A DNA stretch of 64,000 bases from Hymenoscyphus infarciens (Eukaryota > Ascomycota > Leotiomycetes > Helotiales > Helotiaceae), in the NCBI GenBank assembly GCA_001414345.1, contig LLCB01000169.1, positions 1 through 64,000 of the forward strand, written 5' to 3'. The notes under the pieces were generated by a model. That model searched no databases, was not told where the DNA came from, and saw only the letters and a program-made list of their open reading frames with translations. Shown here one piece after another: positions 58,452 to 64,000 of the stretch (position 1 is its first letter; the number at the start of each line of letters is the position of its first letter). The translations under genes and the position numbers were made by a program.

Positions 58452-58670
58452 GAGTAAACTATTAAATATTAGTAAGCTATCGAATGTTAGTAAGCTATCA
58501 AATGTTAGTAAGCTATCAAATGTCAGTAAGCCATCGAATATTAGTAAGCCATCGAATGTCAGTAAGCTATCGAGCTATCGAATGTTAGTAAGCTATCGAA
58601 TATTAGTAAGCCATCGAATGTCAGTAAGCCATCGAATGTCAGTAAGCCATCGAATATAGAATAAGCTATC
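58452..58670 (+). repeat. 18-bp minisatellite (~12 units)
   Basis: Units of the form AATGTTAGTAAGCTATCG with C/T and A/G variants (TCAGTAAGCCATCG). The 18-bp period keeps an open frame for part of the array (LSNVSK hexapeptide), then one irregular unit (extra GAGCTATC) shifts it. No start, domain or splice evidence for coding. Confidence 0.8.
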
Positions 58671-58735
58671 GAAAATAAAGTAAACTAATATCATTCTTTC
58701 TAAAAGCCGAGAAAGGTTACGAGGTTTAACTTATC

Positions 58736-59128
58736 TAGCTCATCTAGCTTATCTAGCTTATCTAGCTCATCTGGCGCGAAAGGACCTCAAGATTTGTATC
58801 AACTATCGAGTAAGCCATCCTCAAATAAACAAGCTATTCTCAAACAAACAAGCTATCCACCTAATAAACAACAAACAAACAACCTACTAATAAACAACCT
58901 ACTAACAAACAACCTACCAATAAACAACCTACTACCTACCAACCAATAAACAAGAAACAAGAAATAAGCCAGAGACCTCTGCCTTCTTCCTTCTGCCTCC
59001 AGTCTCTTTTATCTTTTATCTCTTATCTTTTATCTTTTAATCTTTTACCATCACATACATATATACATACATAAATAGTAAAGTAAAAAGCTTAATAACA
59101 ACGAAAAAAAAAAAAAAAAATCAAAAAA
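58736..59128 (+). repeat. Cluster of short tandem repeats and poly-A
   Basis: A 9-bp (TATCTAGCT)n block at 58738-58778, a 16-bp AATAAACAACCTACTA-type array at about 58850-58945, a TCTTTTATC array at about 59008-59045, ACATA repeats near 59055-59075 and poly-A at 59104-59128. Confidence 0.65.
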
Positions 59129-59642
59129 AAATTCCAATGGCGTAAGTTTTAATCCAAGCGAGTTGAAAGAAAGGCCCTTTCTTATTCCTCCTTCCTCTAC
59201 CTCTCAATCTGACTCCGTTCGGACCTTCAACTCTGCCACCCACCCGCCCTGGAAATCTACATCCTGGCTCTGTTCTAGATTTTCTCTCAAAGGTACCGAC
59301 CACTTCGTTTTTTTATCACTCGATAGGATCACGATGGGTACGGAGAAGAGGGGAAAGAATGTGGCTACTCGGAAAGAGCAAAATAGTAGGGAGTTTAATG
59401 GGGATATCATTGGTGGAATTCGTTAATCTCGTAACCTCATCTCGACTCTGCAGATCCCATCCCATCCTACCACCCACTTCGGAATCCACAACTCACGAAA
59501 TCACTTCCTCCAATATAAGAACATCATCACCCGCTCCACAACCAAAGGAAAATGAGAAAAGGAGATCAATGTAGGAAATTCATCGCGAGAAAAACAATTC
59601 TGCAAGGAGATATCAATCGCGTAGGAAAAAAGGGGGAAAAAG

Positions 59643-62600
59643 TCATCGTCTCCTCCTCCCACTCCCCCGTCTCTCCTCATCACTCCCCCCACCACTAATC
59701 CCAGCACTCTGCGCGCTAAGAACAACATCCTTCAACATATCCTTCCACGATTTCCTCCCCTCAACCACATCCCCAAAGTCAGCCACAAGTCGTTCCACCA
59801 TCTCCGTTTGTCCGTTTCCCCCAGCCCTTCCTGATCGGCTAGCTTTCATGCCCCGTGAACCATCGATAGGCCGTCCATACTGATCAAACCTATCCGGTAA
59901 AACCTCCGTCTCCTCAGAGCTAGAGACCGAAGGGCTGTGAGAGGCATTACGATATCTTCTCCTGTGACGATGTGTAGAAGCCGGGCGATTGTAAGAGGGA
60001 TCTGAGTTTCTGCGTCGTCTGCGATGATGACGGGGAGGAGATTCAGGTTCGGGTTCATCGTAGACGTGATCGGAAGGTTGTGCGGTGCGAGTTGGAGATG
60101 GAGAGGATTCATTTTCGCGATGGTTTTGTCGGACAACAGATAATCTCCTAGAAGAAGTCGGAGAAAGAGGAGCAAACATGACGGATTTGTTGGTTTGGCG
60201 GTCAGAGTCGGTGTCGGATTGGGGCTCGGGCGATGAGGGGGGTGTGTACCTGGAGTTTCTATCTACAACGGCTTGGAGGATGTTAGCAGAAAATCCCTCG
60301 GGAGTCGCAAAAATCAAGCAGCAAAATCAGGCCGAGAGTATCAGGATCGATCAAACGCACCCTCCGAAGTTCTCGGTTGTTTTGTAAAGGGGGTGGTAGG
60401 GGGTGGAAGAAAATATGGAAATTTCGTCGCACCACCTGACATGGAAGTATCGACTGGAGACTGATGAGCTCTTGAACTCACATTGTCACCTGCTCTGGGG
60501 ATTGATGGCCCCGGTGGGTACCCAAAAGCGTCATGAGGTTGTTGGTAACCTGCCGGTTGACCGGCATGATCGGCTGGATTGTAGGGTGGAATTGGAGGTT
60601 GAGAAACGTTGGGAGCAGTTGTATTAGGATGCTGAGTGAAGCCAGGTGCGAAACCAGGAGGCGGTGGAGGAGTTTGAAATTGTTGATGACTTTCAGGATA
60701 CGGGTTCTCAGGATAAGCTTGTTCAGGATAATAGGAGCCGCCTGAAGCGTGAGGGGGCGAGGGAGAATAACCATCATCTGGGTAGTCGCGAGCGTAATAG
60801 TTGTCTGGTGGTTCTTCTTCATAACCTGAAAGGCCAGCCGTCAGTATCACTGCAGAAAAGAAACCAATGAAGAAATATTAAATATATACCCCACGATCCG
60901 CCAATCATCACTTTGGTATCAAGTTTGACAACCGCCTTTTTAAAGAAGACCTAATGGATGACGACGACCGCGACCGGGAACGAGATGATCTAGAGTGCTG
61001 GGGAACCTCACGTCTTCTTTCCCTCTCCCGCTGGGCCTCCTTCTTCTCCTTGCGTTTCTTGTATTGATTGACACCGATTGCCGCTGCTGCTGTTCCCACC
61101 GCCGCTCCAGCAATATCGCGTACTCGACTATGACTCCGACTCCTCGAAGGTCGTCGTCTCTCGTCGGAACTCGAGGAATGCCTGCGGCGGCTTCTCGAAT
61201 GGTGACCACGGTCATCACCATCAAACTCGCGATATGTCGTCGTTTGGTGGGTGTATACGGGTTCAGTACCGTATTGAACCATTCCTAATTCGGGGTCAAC
61301 TCCTGGATCAGAATACGTTCCTACGGATCTGGCGCTCGCGGACCTGCTTCTTCTTCGCTCTTTTCTCACTTCATGCTCAATCTCCTTTTCTTCATCCTTT
61401 CCCTTGCGGTTCTCGTACAGCCCTGCCACCGCAGCGCCAGCCAGACCAGCACCCGCAATCTCAGCGCCTTTTCGTATGCGTGACTTGGATCTTGATCCAC
61501 TACGTCGTCGTGATCTGCTTCGAACATGCTCCGCAACCGCGGCGATGGCAGCAGTGGCAGCCCCGGCCTTTGCAATGGTCGCATTTCGGTGCTTGGGATC
61601 GGCATGCCTGCTCTTGCTTCTTGCTGTCGTTGTTCGGGTTTCGTATTCCGAATCATAACTATCATCTCGACCACGACGTCTGGATACACTTCGAGTCCGG
61701 CTGCGTCCTCGGCCCATCTCAGCTCTATCCGCATTGCGATTGGAAACATATTTCGCAGCGGCGGCAGCGGCTAGACCAGCAACGGCAACACCAAGGGCAG
61801 TCTTGATCTTGGTGTGCGAATGTCTGCTCGTTGATCTGGATCGACTTCTGCTTCGATATTCGCGATATCGACTTCGTGCTCTCGTAACCACCTCGGCTCC
61901 AATGGCACCAAGGGCAGCTCCTCCAACCACATTTCGGCCACGATGCTCCGGTCCGTTTCCAACCTTTTCGCGATGGTTTCCGACAAGCGCAGCAATACCA
62001 GCTCCAGCCAAAGCTCCCTCGGCAAGATGTCGCTTACGGTGCCCGCTCTCACTTCGACTACGGTGTCTAATAACTCTTCGTCTCACGACATAATCTTCGC
62101 CATCACTGTAGTCGCTGACAGAATCACGAGGTCTGATTTCACGCCTGTCGTATCTGGCCAATGCATAGTCATCATCTCGTCCTGGACCAGTTTGTCGAAC
62201 ATCTTTACGATAATAGTAATCTTCCTCTTCTCTTCTAGGTTCTGGTCGAGCTACTTCTTGTGATATTTCTGTTCTTCGAACCACCTCAACGCTTGGCTCT
62301 TCGCGGGGAACGATTATGGGGGCTGGTGTAGGTGCCTCTTGCACGATGATTTGCTGAGGTTCTGGGGCTCTTTGGCGAATGATGATTGGTTGTGGAGGAG
62401 GATCTGGGCGATCATAATACTCGATTTCTCTTTGTACGCGTTCCAGTTCATATGGCTCTTCGCGACGCTCCGTGGTGCGCTTCTCAATTCTGACATCGGT
62501 TTCTCGAACATCCCGCTCTGATTCCCAAGGTTTAGGCGTTGTGCTAGTTCGTTTCTCGATTCTGACATCGGTCTCCCGAATGTTGCGCTCATCCTCCCAT

Positions 62601-63337
62601 GGTCTGTTATTTGAACGTTCCCACGGTCGTAGATTCTCGGGTGAACGCTGGCGATCCCGTTCAACCACGGTAGTTCTCTCGCGCTCACGAACAGCCGAAG
62701 GCTCGCGGAATGGCTCACGGAATGGTTCACGATCTCGTTCAATTACGCGATCCCGCTCAATGTAAGTGGATTCGCGAGGAGAATCTCGCTCTCGCTCCAC
62801 CACGCGATCTCTCTGAACATAGGTCGTCTCACGAGGCGCATCCCGTTCTCTCTCAACAATGCGGTCTCTCTCGACATAGGTCGACTCGCGGGGTGGATCT
62901 CTCTCGCGCTCAACCACTCGCTCTCGCTCGGTATAGGTAGTATCTCGAGTCGGCTCTCGTTCGCGCTCGATCACACGGTCTCGCTCAACATAGGTATTTC
63001 TGGGTCGGATGTCGATAGCAGATCGTGGTCTCTCTGGCCCGTCGAACAAGCGGTCCCCCAGATGACTTCGACTTCCGCGATCGATGCGATCAACTTCGGT
63101 GCGACGGTCGATTTCGATGCGCTCGTTGGGTCGTGATATCTCGACTCGGGAGGAACGACGGTTGTCTTCTACTGTTTCCACCCTATCCGGAGTTACACGG
63201 TAACGTTGAACAGTGCGATAAGAGGATCCACCAGCTCTGGAGTGCCCATACGTGGAACGATCGTCATCTGACGAGTAGTCATCGCGATCTCTCCCTCCAT
63301 ATCCGCGCGTTACTCTCTCCCGTATGATTTCCGGCAT
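59643..63337 (-). CDS. Large Arg/Ser-rich DUF3824-type protein
   Basis: Exons 63337-61012, 60825-60361 and 60262-59643 give 1,136 aa. Residues 1-110 are Arg/Asp-rich; 115-209 hold five 19-residue repeats (TYVERDRVIEREREPTRDT type). A Pro/Glu section follows. Residues about 435-760 alternate Arg/Ser-rich stretches with short Ala/Gly-rich hydrophobic segments: GALAGAGIAALVG, GGAALGAIGAEVV, ALGVAVAGLAAAAAAKYV, AGAATAAIAAVAEHV, GAGLAGAAVAGLYE, AGAAVGTAAAAIGV. Exon 2 carries the Pro/Tyr-rich YSPSPPHASGGSYYP and GFTQHPNTTAPN, familiar from fungal DUF3824 proteins; exon 3 is RHHRRRRR/Ser-rich. Both joins (R-YEEEPPDNYY; TSED-RNSRYTPP) keep frame. If intron 1 (186 nt) is retained, an SR-rich tail ends at a stop at 60905-60910. 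Function unknown. Confidence 0.78.
62711..62995 (-). repeat. 57-bp coding tandem repeat (five 19-aa units)
   Basis: Encodes residues 115-209 of the DUF3824-type protein; unit pattern T-Y-(V/T/I)-x-R-(D/E)-R-(V/I)-(V/I)-E-R-(E/D)-R-(E/D)-x-x-R-(D/E)-(T/S). Confidence 0.85.
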
Positions 63338-64000
63338 TTTGAAGGCTATCGGAGGGAATGGTGTTGAGGGGTTGTCGTAAATGAGTTGGATTCGGGTAGG
63401 TAGGTCGGTGCCCTCAGGCTTAAGTATCAGGTCGTTGGAGAGGGAAGTCGATACGAGGCAAAAGTGACTCTGGTCAGCTCCGGGTGATGTTTCTCAAAAG
63501 GTGGGGGAGGTGGTGGTTTGTAGGTCAAGCCTTGTTGCGAGCGGTCGGGACCAAGCCTCTCTCGGTGTCCCTCTTCTGGCCTTCTTTGCCCTCCGTCAAG
63601 TCATTAACTGGTGATGACTGGGGCTGGCGCGCGGAAGTGGTGTTCACAGCCTTATGCAAGTCACACAGGGAATGAGTCTCGTCGTGCTGAGCCAGTGATG
63701 CTTCTAGATGGGCGGGAGAAATGGGTGACAAAGCGGCAAATGGGGTGTTGGTGGTGCCTGGAGAGAGAGGAGGAAGCGATGCTGTTGGTTGTCAGGATAT
63801 CCTGGGGATGCAGCGGATGATGGTTGCGTCAGATGGGCTTTGGCGACCCGGGGATTGTTGGATCGTGACTACTTTCTGCAAGTACGTCGGGTACTTGGGC
63901 TGATGACTTGGCGTGAGGGAGTTGGATGAGTTGGTGTGGGTGGGTGACGGGAGTGAGTGAATGGGGGTGGTGGGTGAGTGAGTGAATGGGGGTGGCGTGT
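63338..64000. other. Promoter region of DUF3824 gene and window edge
   Basis: GT-rich; no gene. A 20-bp direct repeat GAGTGAGTGAATGGGGGTGG occurs at 63951-63970 and 63976-63995. Confidence 0.5.

Larger units (their letters stand above)
55156..59642. other. 4.5-kb repeat-rich spacer
   Basis: No gene supported. Holds a G12 run (55976-55987), a C11 run (57447-57457), one inverted-repeat element (56449-56674), an AT-rich part (56350-56860 and 57950-58440), a GA run near 58398-58411, and tandem repeats from 58452 to 59128. A minus-strand frame at 56829-57065 has a basic tail but no domain. Confidence 0.5.

Noticed and set aside
58452..58670. CRISPR array
   Set aside because: Tandem 18-bp units without unique spacers in a fungal genome; a minisatellite.

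Overview
The window looks like nuclear chromosomal DNA of a filamentous ascomycete (Pezizomycotina, perhaps a leotiomycete; the class is a guess from general protein character). The signs are short 50-100 nt introns with GTRNGT donors and CTRAC branch points, fungal housekeeping genes (VDAC of exactly 283 aa, fused HIS7, ATG7, CSN3, MetAP2), fungus-specific families (DUF3824-like protein, fungal-lectin-like membrane protein), and transposons carrying C-to-T / G-to-A damage of the repeat-induced point mutation (RIP) type. I saw no tRNA, rRNA or CRISPR array.

Layout. 0-3 kb: gene-poor, with two relic genes (GXWXG/DUF4334 and short-chain dehydrogenase). 3-12.6 kb: dense housekeeping block: MetAP2 (-), divergent from a membrane-anchored J-protein (+), VDAC (-), COP9 subunit 3 (-), divergent from gamma-glutamyl phosphate reductase (+), and a hypothetical Cys-cluster protein (-). 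12.6-18.2 kb: sparse, with one intact and two fragmentary small Cys-rich 'CGH' proteins and a 505-bp inverted-repeat transposon with 8-bp target duplication. 18.4-25.7 kb: a secreted multi-module polysaccharide deacetylase (-) and a type II membrane protein with a lectin-like ectodomain (-), separated by miniature inverted-repeat elements. 27.2-29 kb: decayed MFS permease.

29.6-34.9 kb is a very AT-rich block without usable reading frames. In it I resolve two nested LTR retroelements, each with paired LTRs of equal length and a 5-bp target duplication. 35-43.4 kb: an HAD hydrolase (+), then two disabled divergent genes (CorA-like, -; glutathione synthetase, +), a 499-bp mariner-like miniature element and a PhyH-family dioxygenase (+).

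43.8-55.2 kb: a second housekeeping block: HIS7 (+), an NmrA-like Rossmann protein (-), dCMP deaminase (-), divergent from ATG7 (+), and a mitochondrial PPR-type protein (+). 55.2-59.6 kb: repeat-rich spacer with a miniature element, an 18-bp minisatellite and other short tandem repeats. 59.6-63.3 kb: a large Arg/Ser-rich DUF3824-type protein (-).

Shared themes: the two amino-acid biosynthesis genes (proline, histidine) each have a perfect Gcn4/CPC1-type TGASTCA site about 70 bp before the start codon, implying cross-pathway control. The genes nearest the AT-rich block (MFS, CorA-like, glutathione synthetase) carry RIP-type nonsense changes or other breaks, while those further away are intact. 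No operon-like or defence-like novel system is evident; the most unusual content is the transposon stratigraphy and the small Cys-rich family.
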